A stretch of DNA of 64,000 nt from Streptomyces sp. DH24 (lineage in GTDB: Bacteria; Actinomycetota; Actinomycetes; Streptomycetales; Streptomycetaceae): positions 20,085-84,084 of the forward strand of contig NZ_JARVKW010000030.1 in the NCBI RefSeq assembly GCF_029813775.1. Direction: 5' to 3'. Shown here one piece after another: positions 42,601-49,910 of the stretch (the first letter of the stretch is position 1; each line of letters starts with the position of its first letter). Position numbers and translations under genes: made by a program. The notes beneath the pieces are model-generated. The model was not told the DNA's origin and made no database searches. It saw nothing but the letters and a program-made list of their open reading frames with translations.

Positions 42601-42856
42601 CACGGTCATCACGGTGCCGATGAACGCGGCCTGGTTCGACGCGTACGGCTGGTCGGTGGAGAACCGGGGCGTCGCCCCCGACCTGGAGGCGCTGCGCACC
42701 CCGCTGGACTGGGCGGAGGGCCGGCACGCCCAACTGGACGACGCCGTGCGGCTGGCGCTGCAACTGCTGGAGACGACGCCGCCCGCGACCCCTCCGGACC
42801 TCGGCGACGTACCGGACCGCTCCCGGCCCAAGCTGCCGCCCCGTACGGCCGATTGA
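39611..42856 (+). CDS. Tricorn-type peptidase
   Basis: This 1081-residue cytoplasmic peptidase degrades peptides released by the proteasome. It begins with six- and seven-bladed propeller domains (about 1-680; repeats such as HPRFSPDGRSVAYTS and DLAFSPDGTWLAWSHP), then the C1 helical bundle, a PDZ domain (about 770-860) and the C2 serine-protease core. The catalytic His is in LGTSHAYV near residue 740 and the nucleophile Ser lies in DEATSSDGDM at 958-959. ENRGVAPDLE carries the late acidic residues. No signal peptide is seen. Length matches family members. Confidence 0.92.
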   Translation: MGKVSYLRLPHLHDDQVCFVAEDDLWLAPLDGPGRAWRLTVDRTKLGHPRFSPDGRSVAYTSWRSLVPEVHLVPVDGGPGRQLTHWGSADTRVCGWTPDGDILAVASHGEPFSHFTWAYKLAPDGDPGRKLPWGPVTDLQVADLAGERRTLLLTGTPPHEPAAWKRYRGGATGRLWLHGQRLLAGLEGHLDAPMFVAGRIAFLSDHEGVGNLYSCAYDGTGLRRHTDHDAFYARNASSDGTRVVYQCAGELWIVDDLAPGAAPRRLDVRLSGARAGRRPYQVPAAQHVDGVSVDETGRASAVVVRGSLYWLTHRDGPARTITDTPGVRVRLPEMLGASGQVAYVTDAEGEDAVEIAQLPRATGDRAPRRPASGELGRVLELVADPRGERLAVASHDGRLLLIDATEDSGGEVTELIRSINGPVRDLAFSPDGTWLAWSHPGIGRSLRQIKLARIKDRFVVDVTGGRFEDENPVFTRDGRYLAFLSWRGFDPVYDVHTGDLSFPLGCRPYLVPLSSATPSPFALSPEGRPAAGGLDPAEDEPGDGSAVTVEVEGLESRVTPFPVAASKYSALCPVAGGGLVWLRWPISGALGETFANPDDTSGRPTLEHFGIVKAKKSELVGHLDWFAVSGDGSRLVVVDEGDLRAVPSTEPGDGDSTVWIDTRRILHVVDPAAEWRQAYAEAGRLTRAYFWDPDMCGIDWGAVLDQYRPLVEQVASPDDFADLLREVLGELGTSHAYVTAARRNEGPPHYRRRQGLLGANLVCRDGNWVVKRILPGESSDSKARSPLAGTGIREGAVLTHVDGRPVDPVTGPFPLLAGAGGTTVELTFTPADGEAGPARRVAVVPLTDERPLRYQDWVAKRRQVVRELSGGKCGYLHIPDMGGSGWAQFNRDLRMEVSRPALIVDVRGNAGGHISELVVEKLTRTILGWDLTRDAQPVSYTSNAPRGPVVALADEATSSDGDMITAAFKLLRLGPVVGQRTWGGVVGMTGRHRLGDGTVITVPMNAAWFDAYGWSVENRGVAPDLEALRTPLDWAEGRHAQLDDAVRLALQLLETTPPATPPDLGDVPDRSRPKLPPRTAD

Positions 42857-42898
42857 CCACGCCGTCATGCCGAGGCCGGCCGGGCCCGGGGCGACGCG

Positions 42899-42932
42899 AA
42901 GGGGTGCCCCCTCCGGCGAGGGGGCACCCCTT
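42899..42932. terminator. 15-bp perfect hairpin, probably bidirectional
   Basis: AAGGGGTGCCCCCTC (42899-42913) and GAGGGGGCACCCCTT (42918-42932) pair perfectly around a 4-nt loop, with A and T runs on the flanks. It lies between the tricorn gene and the convergent small gene. Confidence 0.85.
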
Positions 42933-42983
42933 TACACGATGTACGCGATACGCAACGTCAGGAGCTGACGTCCGAGCGCGAGG

Positions 42984-43163
42984 TCAGGACTCGTAGTCCT
43001 GGTCGAAGCGCTCCTCGGACTCCTGGTCCTGGCGCGAGCGCTCCGTCTCCTCGTCCCGGCCACGGCCGCGGTTCTGGAGCTGGTCCTTGCCCTGCTCCAT
43101 CCTCTCCTTGGCCTGCTGCTGGAACTGCTCGGACTTGTCCTGGAACTGGTCCTTCATACCCAT
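42984..43163 (-). CDS. Small highly charged protein (59 residues)
   Basis: The ATG at 43163 has GGGAGTGA upstream and encodes 59 residues that start MGMKDQFQDKSEQFQQQAKE. The rest is nearly all Gln, Glu, Lys, Asp and Arg, with no hydrophobic core, so it is probably a disordered or coiled-coil, CsbD- or hydrophilin-like stress protein. Clean codon use and its own terminator at 42899-42932 support a real gene. The function is unknown. Confidence 0.7.
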   Translation of the reverse strand: MGMKDQFQDKSEQFQQQAKERMEQGKDQLQNRGRGRDEETERSRQDQESEERFDQDYES

Positions 43164-43264
43164 GCGGGTTCACTCCCGGTCAGGTAGGGAATCGGGCTCG
43201 ACCAGATTTGCACGCCCGGACACGCTGCGCATTTCGATCAACAACGGTGCGTAACGCCGCCTGC

Positions 43265-44152
43265 TCAGTCCCGCCGGGCGGCCGTCCGGGCCTGCTCGTC
43301 GGCCGCGCCGCCCGCCCCGACCAGCCCCGTGCGCATCCCCACGAGCCGGTCGGCGAACCGCCGCATCTCGCGCTGCCCGACGACTCCGATGACGCCGGGC
43401 AAATAACCGCGCACCCCCTGCATGCCGCGCAGCCACCACTGCCCGTACACATGGGCGGCCCGCCGCTCGATGCCCTCCACGAGCCGGTCCACGGCCGGGC
43501 CCAGCGGGTACGTCCTGTTCGCCGGCCACGGCAGTCGCTGCCGCAGCTCCCGCATGACGTCGTCCTGGTCGGCGCCGCGCACCATGTCGGTGTCGGTCCA
43601 CGACAGGTAGCCGACGCCGACCTTCACACCCCGGTACCCGACCTCGGCCCGCAGGCTGTGCGCGTACGCCTCGACGCCGGACTTGGACGCGCAGTAGGCC
43701 GTCATCATGGGCGCCGGCGTGATCGCGGCGAGGGAGGCCACCTGGAGCAGATAGCCGCGGCTCTCGATCAGCGCGGGCAGGAAGGCGCGGGCGGTCACCG
43801 CCGAGCCGATCAGGTTGACCTCGATGACGCGCCGCCAGGACTCAGGGTCGGAGTCGACGAACGGGCCGCCGGTCGCGACGCCCGCGTTGGCGACCACGAT
43901 GTCCACCTTGCCGAAGCGCTCCTGGACCTCGCGGGCCACCCGCGCCATCGCCTCGGGGTCGGTGACGTCCGCGTGCCAGTGCTCGCTCTCGCTGTGCAGC
44001 CGCGCCGAGACCTGCTTCAGCTCGTCCGGTTCGAGGCCGACGAGGGCCACCTTCACGCCCCGCGCGGACAGCTTGCGGGCCAGCAGCTCGCCGACTCCGC
44101 GCGCGGCCCCGGTGACGACCGCGACCCTGCCCTCCAGGCTCACCCTGCTCAT
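43265..44152 (-). CDS. Short-chain dehydrogenase/reductase
   Basis: This 295-residue Rossmann-fold oxidoreductase has the cofactor motif TGAARGVG near residue 15, NAG near 90, and the catalytic Tyr-Lys in YCASKSG near 155. A C-terminal extension of about 60 residues follows (RLVEGIERRAAHVYG and beyond). Cofactor motif spacing fits NAD(P)H. Its ATG overlaps the stop of the hydrolase gene (ATGA). With the hydrolase and the Baeyer-Villiger-type monooxygenase it forms a three-gene catabolic operon. Confidence 0.88.
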   Translation of the reverse strand: MSRVSLEGRVAVVTGAARGVGELLARKLSARGVKVALVGLEPDELKQVSARLHSESEHWHADVTDPEAMARVAREVQERFGKVDIVVANAGVATGGPFVDSDPESWRRVIEVNLIGSAVTARAFLPALIESRGYLLQVASLAAITPAPMMTAYCASKSGVEAYAHSLRAEVGYRGVKVGVGYLSWTDTDMVRGADQDDVMRELRQRLPWPANRTYPLGPAVDRLVEGIERRAAHVYGQWWLRGMQGVRGYLPGVIGVVGQREMRRFADRLVGMRTGLVGAGGAADEQARTAARRD

Positions 44153-45078
44153 GCGTCCTCCTTCACCTGGGTGTCCACCCGGACGTAGGTGTCGACCAGT
44201 TCGCGTATCTTCCGGCTGATCGGTTCCGGCGCCTCGACCGGCGACATGTGGCCGATGCCCGGCAGCTCCGTCAGCCCCAGGCAGTCCGGCAGCGCGTCGG
44301 CCACGGCGCGTGCCTTCACCGGCGGCGTGAGCCGGTCGGCGGTGCCGACGACGACCGCCGTCGGCACGTTCAGTTCCCGCACCCCGTGGTCGAGGTCGAG
44401 CAGGTCCAGCACCTGCGACCAGGCGTGGCGCACCCGGCGCGGGCAGGCGTGCACGATGCGGGCGCACGCCTCGACCATGTCCGGCGCCGAACCGGGGCCC
44501 ATGGTCCCGTACTTGAGGATGCGGCGGGCCAGCGGCGTGACGGGGCCGAGCGGGGCGCGCGAGCCGAGTATCTTCCGGGTCAGCCAGGTGCGTATGCGGC
44601 CGGGCCGCATCGGTACGACCGTGGAGGCGGCCACCAGGTCCGAGCTGCCCGTGCTGCACAGCAGGACGGCTGCCGCGTGCTCCCGGAAGCCCGCCCGCCG
44701 CGAGGCCGCCATGACGGTCATGCCGCCCATGGAGTGCCCGGCGATCACGGCCCGCTCGCCCGGCGCGAGGGTCGCGGCGAGGACGGCTTCGAGGTCGTCG
44801 GCGAGCGCGTCGGTGCTGCTGGTGGGGCTCGCGGGGCTGCGTCCGTGGCCGCGCTGGTCGTAGGCGATGACCCGGTGGTCGGCCGACAGGGCGCTGATCT
44901 GCGCCGCCCAGAAGGCGGTCGAGCAGGTCCAGCCGTGCGCGAGGACGACGGCGGGCGCCGACTCGGGCCCGTGCACCTCGACGTGCAGCCGGGCGCCGTC
45001 GGCGGACACGGCGGTCAGCTCGCGGGCCGGGACGGGCGGGGCGTAGGGTCCGGCGGCCACGCGGGTGAGGCGGCTCAC
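44149..45078 (-). CDS. Alpha/beta hydrolase of the FMO operon
   Basis: This 309-residue protein has the alpha/beta-hydrolase oxyanion segment LAHGWTCSTAFW, the nucleophile elbow GHSMGGM, and late Asp and His in VGTADRLTPP and PGIGHMSPVEAPE. Its place between a Baeyer-Villiger-type oxygenase and an SDR suggests that it hydrolyses the ester or lactone product of the oxygenase. Both ends overlap the neighbouring genes by 4 bp. Confidence 0.86.
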   Translation of the reverse strand: MSRLTRVAAGPYAPPVPARELTAVSADGARLHVEVHGPESAPAVVLAHGWTCSTAFWAAQISALSADHRVIAYDQRGHGRSPASPTSSTDALADDLEAVLAATLAPGERAVIAGHSMGGMTVMAASRRAGFREHAAAVLLCSTGSSDLVAASTVVPMRPGRIRTWLTRKILGSRAPLGPVTPLARRILKYGTMGPGSAPDMVEACARIVHACPRRVRHAWSQVLDLLDLDHGVRELNVPTAVVVGTADRLTPPVKARAVADALPDCLGLTELPGIGHMSPVEAPEPISRKIRELVDTYVRVDTQVKEDA

Positions 45079-46589
45079 GCGCCCACCTCCAGCTGCGGCT
45101 CCTCGGTGGGCCGGGCCGCTGGCGCCCGCAGCACCTCGTACTCGGCGAGGTCCACGCGCCGGGTCGCCCTGCGGAACTCACTGGTCGTGCCGGGCCAGAT
45201 GGTGGTGTTGCGGCCGGCGGCGTCCAGGTACCAGCTGGTGCAGCCGCCGGTGTTCCACACGGTGCGCTTCATGCGCTCCTGCACCCGGTTGTTCCACAGG
45301 GACACGGCGGCGGGGCGGGCGTCGAGGGCGGCCCGGCCGCCGAGGACGTTCAACTGCCGCAGATAGTCCGCCATGTAGTTCAGCTGGGACTCGATCATCA
45401 GGATCATGGACGAGTTCCCGAGGCCGGTGTTCGGGCCGATGATCGTCATCCAGTTCGGGAACCCGGCGGCGGACGCGCCGCGCAGGGCCTCCATGCCGCC
45501 CTTCCAGGTCTCGGCGAGGGTGCGGCCCTCGGCGCCGACGACCCGCTCGGCGATCGGCATGTCCGTGACGTGGAATCCGGTGCCGAAGATGATCGCGTCC
45601 ACCTCGGCCTCGGTACCGTCGGAGGCGACGAGGGTGGAGCCGCGCACCTCGCTCAGACCGCTCGCGACGACGTCGACGTTGGGGCGTGCGAGTGCCGGGT
45701 AGTACGTGCTGGACAGCAGGATGCGCTTGCAGCCGATCCGGTAGTCGGGGGTCAGCTTGGCGCGCAGCGCCGGGTCCTTGATGGCGCGGTACATGTTGCG
45801 CTTGGCCAGCTGCTCGACGAAGCCGAGCTCGTTGGGGTGCTTGGTGAACGCCTGGACCTGGAGCTCCCGGATGCCCCACAGCAGGCCGCGGCGCAGCTGC
45901 GTGGTGAAGGGCAGCGTGCGGTGCAGCGAGCGCTCCACGCCGCTGATCGCCCGGTCCATGCGGGGCATCACCCAGGCCGGGGTGCGCTGGAAGAGGGTGA
46001 GCCGGCCGACCTCCGGCTGGATGGACGGCACGATCTGGATGGCGGACGCGCCGGTGCCGATCATGGCGACGCGCTTGCCGCGCAGGTCGTAGTCGTGGTC
46101 CCAGCGGGCCGAGTGGAAGACCTTGCCGGGGAAGGAGTCCAGGCCCTTGATGTCGGGGACCTTCGGGTCGGACAGGGGTCCGGTGGCGGAGACGACGACG
46201 TCGGCGGAGAGGGTGCCGGCGGCGGTCTCGATGTTCCAGCGCAGCTTCTCGCCGTCCCACCGCATCACCCTGACCTCGGAGTTGAGGCGGATGTGCGGCC
46301 GGAGCCCGAAGGTGTCGGTGACGTGCTCCAGGTAGGCGCGGATGTGCTCCTGCCCGGAGAAGGTGCGCGGCCAGTCGGGGTTGGGCGCGAACGAGAACGA
46401 GTACAGGTGCGACGGCACGTCGCACGCGCACCCCGGATAGCTGTTGTCCCGCCAGGTCCCGCCGACGCTGTCGGCCCGTTCCAGGACGACGAAGTCGGTG
46501 ATTCCTTCGCGGCGCAGCCGCACGGCGGCCCCCAGCCCGCCGAATCCGGACCCGATCACCGCCACCCTGACATGCTCGTGCTCGGTCAT
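45075..46589 (-). CDS. Flavin-containing (Baeyer-Villiger-type) monooxygenase
   Basis: I chose ATG 46589 because GGAGG lies 7 nt upstream; it gives 504 residues. The FAD Rossmann motif GSGFGGLG is at about residue 13, followed by VGGTWRDNSYPGCACD, and the BVMO fingerprint F-x-G-x-x-x-H-x-x-x-W appears in FPGKVFHSARWDH near residue 165. The second, NADPH-binding GxGxxG reads GTGASAIQ. The enzyme would oxidise a ketone to an ester or lactone, matching the hydrolase downstream. The substrate is unknown. Confidence 0.9.
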   Translation of the reverse strand: MTEHEHVRVAVIGSGFGGLGAAVRLRREGITDFVVLERADSVGGTWRDNSYPGCACDVPSHLYSFSFAPNPDWPRTFSGQEHIRAYLEHVTDTFGLRPHIRLNSEVRVMRWDGEKLRWNIETAAGTLSADVVVSATGPLSDPKVPDIKGLDSFPGKVFHSARWDHDYDLRGKRVAMIGTGASAIQIVPSIQPEVGRLTLFQRTPAWVMPRMDRAISGVERSLHRTLPFTTQLRRGLLWGIRELQVQAFTKHPNELGFVEQLAKRNMYRAIKDPALRAKLTPDYRIGCKRILLSSTYYPALARPNVDVVASGLSEVRGSTLVASDGTEAEVDAIIFGTGFHVTDMPIAERVVGAEGRTLAETWKGGMEALRGASAAGFPNWMTIIGPNTGLGNSSMILMIESQLNYMADYLRQLNVLGGRAALDARPAAVSLWNNRVQERMKRTVWNTGGCTSWYLDAAGRNTTIWPGTTSEFRRATRRVDLAEYEVLRAPAARPTEEPQLEVGA

Positions 46590-46620
46590 CCCGACGCCTC
46601 CACGCATCACTCACGACCCT

Positions 46621-46636
46621 GCCAGTGAACACTGGC
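46621..46636. promoter_or_regulatory. Inverted repeat upstream of the FMO operon
   Basis: GCCAGTG (46621-46627) and CACTGGC (46630-46636) form a 16-bp inverted repeat with an AA centre, 31 bp before the FMO start. It may be an operator. Confidence 0.4.
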
Positions 46637-46662
46637 GCAATGGGGAGAGTAGAACAGGTGCG

Positions 46663-46705
46663 TACCGACCGGTAGGGGTCCGTCCAAAGAAAGTTACCGG
46701 CGGTA
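46663..46705. promoter_or_regulatory. MerR-type operator candidates
   Basis: TACCGACCGGTA (46663-46674) and TACCGGCGGTA (46695-46705) are related inverted repeats in the 133-bp gap between the FMO operon and the divergent MerR gene, a usual place for MerR control of a target operon. Confidence 0.45.
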
Positions 46706-46722
46706 CGCCATAGGCTTCCCAT

Positions 46723-47385
46723 GTGGCAGAAGACGGCGAGCGACACGGACGACGCGAATACCGCATGGAGGAACTGGCCAGACTGGCCGGCATCACGGTG
46801 CGCACCCTGCGCTTCTACCGCGAGCGCAAGCTGATCCCGCCACCCCGCCGCGAGGGCCGCATCGCCTGGTACGACGACCACCACCTGGCCCGCCTGCGCA
46901 CCATCTCCGCGCTGCTGGAACGCGGCCACACCCTGAACGGCATCGCGGAACTCGCCGACGCCTTCGACCACGGCCGCGACGTCGGCGACCTCCTCGGCCT
47001 CGGCGAACCCACCGAGGAGGAGCCGGTCCGCCTCACCCCCGAGGAACTCGCCGCCCGCTTCGAGGGCGAGGTCACCCCCGAGAACCTCGCCGCCGCTATG
47101 GAACTCGGCTATCTCGGCACCGACGGCGAGGAGTTCGTCCACATCAGCCGCCGTCTGCTGGAGGTGTCCTCGGCCCTGGTCCGCGAGGGCATCCCGCTCG
47201 CCGAGGTCCTCACGGCGGGGCGCCGCGTCCGCGACCACGCCAACGCCCTCGCCGAGATCTTCGCCGACATGGTCCTGCACCACGCCGCGGAGGAAGACCT
47301 CCAGCGCCTGCGCCCGCTGGCACAGAGCGTGGTGGAGGCGGAACTGTCCCTGGCCCTGGACCGGCGGTTGCGCAAACACGGCTAG
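46723..47385 (+). CDS. MerR-family regulator, probably of the FMO operon
   Basis: The 220-residue protein has a MerR winged helix (MEELARLAGITVRTLRFYRE, then REGRIAWYDDHHLARLRTISALLERGHTLNGIAEL) and an all-helical C-terminal region without the Cys or His expected of a metal sensor. The GTG at 46723 is used; the ATG at 46765 starts exactly at the conserved domain. It is divergent from the FMO operon, so an organic substrate of that pathway may be the inducer. Confidence 0.85.
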   Translation: MAEDGERHGRREYRMEELARLAGITVRTLRFYRERKLIPPPRREGRIAWYDDHHLARLRTISALLERGHTLNGIAELADAFDHGRDVGDLLGLGEPTEEEPVRLTPEELAARFEGEVTPENLAAAMELGYLGTDGEEFVHISRRLLEVSSALVREGIPLAEVLTAGRRVRDHANALAEIFADMVLHHAAEEDLQRLRPLAQSVVEAELSLALDRRLRKHG

Positions 47386-47415
47386 GACCCGCCCGCGCCA
47401 CGCGTCGGACGCACG

Positions 47416-48219
47416 CTAACGCTCGTAGACGACGGTCACCGGCGCGTGGTCGGACCACCGCTCGGCGTGCGTGGCCGCCCGCTCGACGTACCCCTTGACG
47501 GCCCGTCCGGCCAGCCCCGGCGTCGCGACGTGGTAGTCGATGCGCCAACCCGCGTCATTGTCGAACGCCCGCCCCCGGTACGACCACCACGAGTACGGGC
47601 CCTCCGCGTCCGGGTGCAGGGCGCGCACCACGTCGACGTAGCCGCCGTCGGACGGGGCGAGGACCTGGTCGAGCCAGGCGCGTTCCTCGGGCAGGAAGCC
47701 GGAGTTCTTGGTGTTGCCGCGCCAGTTCTTCAGGTCGGCCTGCCGGTGGGCGATGTTCCAGTCGCCGCAGACCAGGACCTCGCGCCCGTCGGCGGCGGCA
47801 CGGTCGCGCAGGTCCTTGAGGTACGCCAGGAACTCGCCCATGAAGCGGACCTTCTCGTCCTGGCGCTCGGTGCCGACCTCGCCGGAGGGCAGGTAGAGGG
47901 AGGCGACCGTCACACCGGGCAGGTCGGCCTCGACGTAGCGCCCGCTGCCGTCGAACTCCGCCGAGCCGAAGCCGATCCGGACCCGGTCGGGCTCGCGGCG
48001 GGTGTAGAGGGAGACGCCGGCGCGGCCCTTGGCGGCGGCGGGCGCGTGGACGACGTGCCAGCCGTCGGGCGCCCGGACGGGCTCGGGCAGCTGCTGCGGC
48101 TCCGCGCGCACCTCCTGCAGACAGAGCACGTCGGCGGAGGTGTCGGCGAGCCACTCCACGAAGCCCTTCTTCGCGGCGGCCCGCAGTCCGTTCACGTTCA
48201 CAGAGGTCACAGTCAGCAC
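47416..48219 (-). CDS. xth: Exodeoxyribonuclease III / AP endonuclease
   Basis: The Xth enzyme removes abasic sites and 3'-blocked ends. The GTG at 48219 gives 267 residues starting VLTVTSVNVNGLRAA, which is the usual family N-terminus with the metal-binding Asn. Other landmarks are LCLQEVRA with the catalytic Glu, the GDWNIAH motif near residue 160 and the C-terminal DYHVATPGL and SDHAPV with catalytic Asp-His. The enzyme is cytoplasmic and stands alone. Confidence 0.93.
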   Translation of the reverse strand: MLTVTSVNVNGLRAAAKKGFVEWLADTSADVLCLQEVRAEPQQLPEPVRAPDGWHVVHAPAAAKGRAGVSLYTRREPDRVRIGFGSAEFDGSGRYVEADLPGVTVASLYLPSGEVGTERQDEKVRFMGEFLAYLKDLRDRAAADGREVLVCGDWNIAHRQADLKNWRGNTKNSGFLPEERAWLDQVLAPSDGGYVDVVRALHPDAEGPYSWWSYRGRAFDNDAGWRIDYHVATPGLAGRAVKGYVERAATHAERWSDHAPVTVVYER

Positions 48220-48294
48220 CCCGGCACGATACCGGCACACTGGACAGGATCCCGCTCTGGAACGACACGAATGAATTGATATACGGTGCCCAGC

Positions 48295-48771
48295 ATGAAC
48301 ATTCGCCGCGTCGCCTTCGACCACCCCGACGCCGTCAAGCTGAACGACGAGGTACAGGCCGAGTACGACCTGCGCTACGGAGACGGCGGCGACGCCACCC
48401 CGCTCGACCCGGCCGACTTCGAGCCGCCGAACGGCCTGTACCTGATCGCGTACGACGAGCTCGACTCCCCCGTCGCCACGGGCGGCTGGCGTGCCCAGGA
48501 GACGAGCGAGGAGGGCTACCGGGACGGCGACGCCGAGCTGAAGCGGATGTTCGTGACCGAGGTGATGCGCGGCCGAGGCCTGGCCCGCCGCATCCTGGCC
48601 GCCCTGGAGGACGACGCCCGCGCGGCCGGCCGCACCCGCATGATCCTGGAGACCGGCACCAAGCAGCCGGAAGCCATAGCGCTGTACACGTCCAGCGGTT
48701 ATGAGCCGTGCGAGAAGTTCGGCTACTACCGCTTCCACGAGTCGAGCCGCTGCTACGCGAAGCGGCTCTGA
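48295..48771 (+). CDS. GNAT-family N-acetyltransferase
   Basis: This 158-residue enzyme has the acetyl-CoA motif A RMFVTEVMRGRGLARRILAALE near residue 95 and the terminal YTSSGYEPCEKFGYYR motif B. The substrate is not clear. The ATG at 48295 lacks a ribosome site; TATACG at 48280-48285 suggests a transcript start within a few nt, so the mRNA may be almost leaderless. It is divergent from xth. Confidence 0.83.
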   Translation: MNIRRVAFDHPDAVKLNDEVQAEYDLRYGDGGDATPLDPADFEPPNGLYLIAYDELDSPVATGGWRAQETSEEGYRDGDAELKRMFVTEVMRGRGLARRILAALEDDARAAGRTRMILETGTKQPEAIALYTSSGYEPCEKFGYYRFHESSRCYAKRL

Positions 48772-48786
48772 TCCGGCCCCGCCGGC

Positions 48787-49587
48787 TCACACGCCCCGCA
48801 GGAACTCCAGCAGGGCGGCGTTGAAACGGCCGGGCTGCTCGGCGGACGGCAGGTGACCGGCGTCGTCGATGACGCTCAGCGTGGCGTGCGGGACGAGCCG
48901 GCAGATGTCCTCGGCCTGCGCGACCGGCGTGTAGACGTCGTCGGCGCCGACGACGACCAGCGTCGGCACGTCGACGGCGGGCAGGCTGTCGCGGTAGTCG
49001 GGGCGTTCGGCCCGCCCGCGCAGGGCCGCGGCGGCGCCCCTCGGATCGGTGGCCCGCATCATGGCGAGGACCCGCGCGGCCACCTCGGGCAGGGCGCTGA
49101 CGTTGTAGGCGGCGAGCATCTTGCCGATGACCTCGTCCGCGTAACCGTCCATGCCCTCGGCGAGCAGCCGGTCGGCGAGGCGGTTGCGGACGTCCCTGCC
49201 CTCCTCGGTCTCGGCCGGGGCGGAGGTGTCGGACAGGACGAGGGCACGCACCCGCCCGGGGTGGGCACGGTGGAACTCCATGGCGATCTGCCCGCCCATG
49301 GAGACGCCGCCCACGACGGCGCGTTCGATGCCGAGGTGGTCCAGGAGGGCGGCGAGGTCGTCGGCGAAGTCGGACAGGAGCACCTTGCCGGGCGTGACGT
49401 CGCTGTCCCCGTAACCCCGCAGGTCGAACAGGACCACGCGGTGTCCGGCCGCCACGAGCGCCTCGGCCTGCGGCGCCCACAGGGTGCGGTTGAAGGGGTG
49501 GCCGTGGATCAGGGCGACCGGGGTTCCGTCCGAGGGGCCGAGGTCGTCGTAGTGGAGCGTGGCGCCGTTCACGGTCGTGCTGCTCAT
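48787..49587 (-). CDS. Alpha/beta hydrolase (3-oxoadipate enol-lactonase-like)
   Basis: This 266-residue hydrolase has LIHGHPFNRTLW (oxyanion loop), GVSMGGQIAMEF (nucleophile elbow), ADDVYTP (acid) and DDAGHLPSAEQP (His). The overall pattern resembles enol-lactonases and haloperoxidase-like esterases, but no aromatic-degradation genes are near. It is downstream of tRNA-Ala and insulated from it by a strong terminator. Confidence 0.82.
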   Translation of the reverse strand: MSSTTVNGATLHYDDLGPSDGTPVALIHGHPFNRTLWAPQAEALVAAGHRVVLFDLRGYGDSDVTPGKVLLSDFADDLAALLDHLGIERAVVGGVSMGGQIAMEFHRAHPGRVRALVLSDTSAPAETEEGRDVRNRLADRLLAEGMDGYADEVIGKMLAAYNVSALPEVAARVLAMMRATDPRGAAAALRGRAERPDYRDSLPAVDVPTLVVVGADDVYTPVAQAEDICRLVPHATLSVIDDAGHLPSAEQPGRFNAALLEFLRGV

Positions 49588-49653
49588 CTCGGCTGTCCCT
49601 CGTGATCGTCGGCGGGCGGTGACGGGCGGGGTCCTGCGGTTTCCCGGAACGAC

Positions 49654-49691
49654 AAAGATCCCGCCCGATCTTTCGATCGGGCGGGATCTTT
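49654..49691 (-). terminator. 17-bp perfect terminator of tRNA-Ala
   Basis: AAAGATCCCGCCCGATC (49654-49670) and GATCGGGCGGGATCTTT (49675-49691) pair fully around a TTTC loop. The A/T-rich foot gives a U tract on either strand. It lies 26 bp past the tRNA 3' end. Confidence 0.9.
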
Positions 49692-49717
49692 CCAACTGCT
49701 CTTGGCAGTTGTTGCGG

Positions 49718-49791
49718 TGGACCTGAGGGGATTTGAACCCCTGGCCCCCTCGATGCGAACGAGGTGCGCTACCGGACTGCGCCACAGGCCC
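49718..49791 (-). tRNA. tRNA-Ala (anticodon CGC)
   Basis: Read on the minus strand the 74-nt gene folds as a cloverleaf. The acceptor stem GGGCCTG pairs with CAGGTCC; the anticodon stem CCTCG/CGAGG encloses the loop TTCGCAT with anticodon CGC, decoding GCG; and the T arm has GGTTCAAATCC. The CCA end is not encoded. No integrated element or att duplication is seen at this tRNA. Confidence 0.95.
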
Positions 49792-49910
49792 TTGCAACGA
49801 GTGGAACTTTAGCACCCCGATCGGCCTGCTTGGAAATCCGTTCCCGGGCGGCCGGCGGAAGGGGTGCTGGTGGGGACCGTGAGGACCCCGGCCGGCGCCT
49901 TGTCGTGCGG

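Noticed and set aside
49718..49791. tRNA-Ala as an integration site
   Set aside because: No partial tRNA duplicate, integrase or foreign DNA is adjacent.
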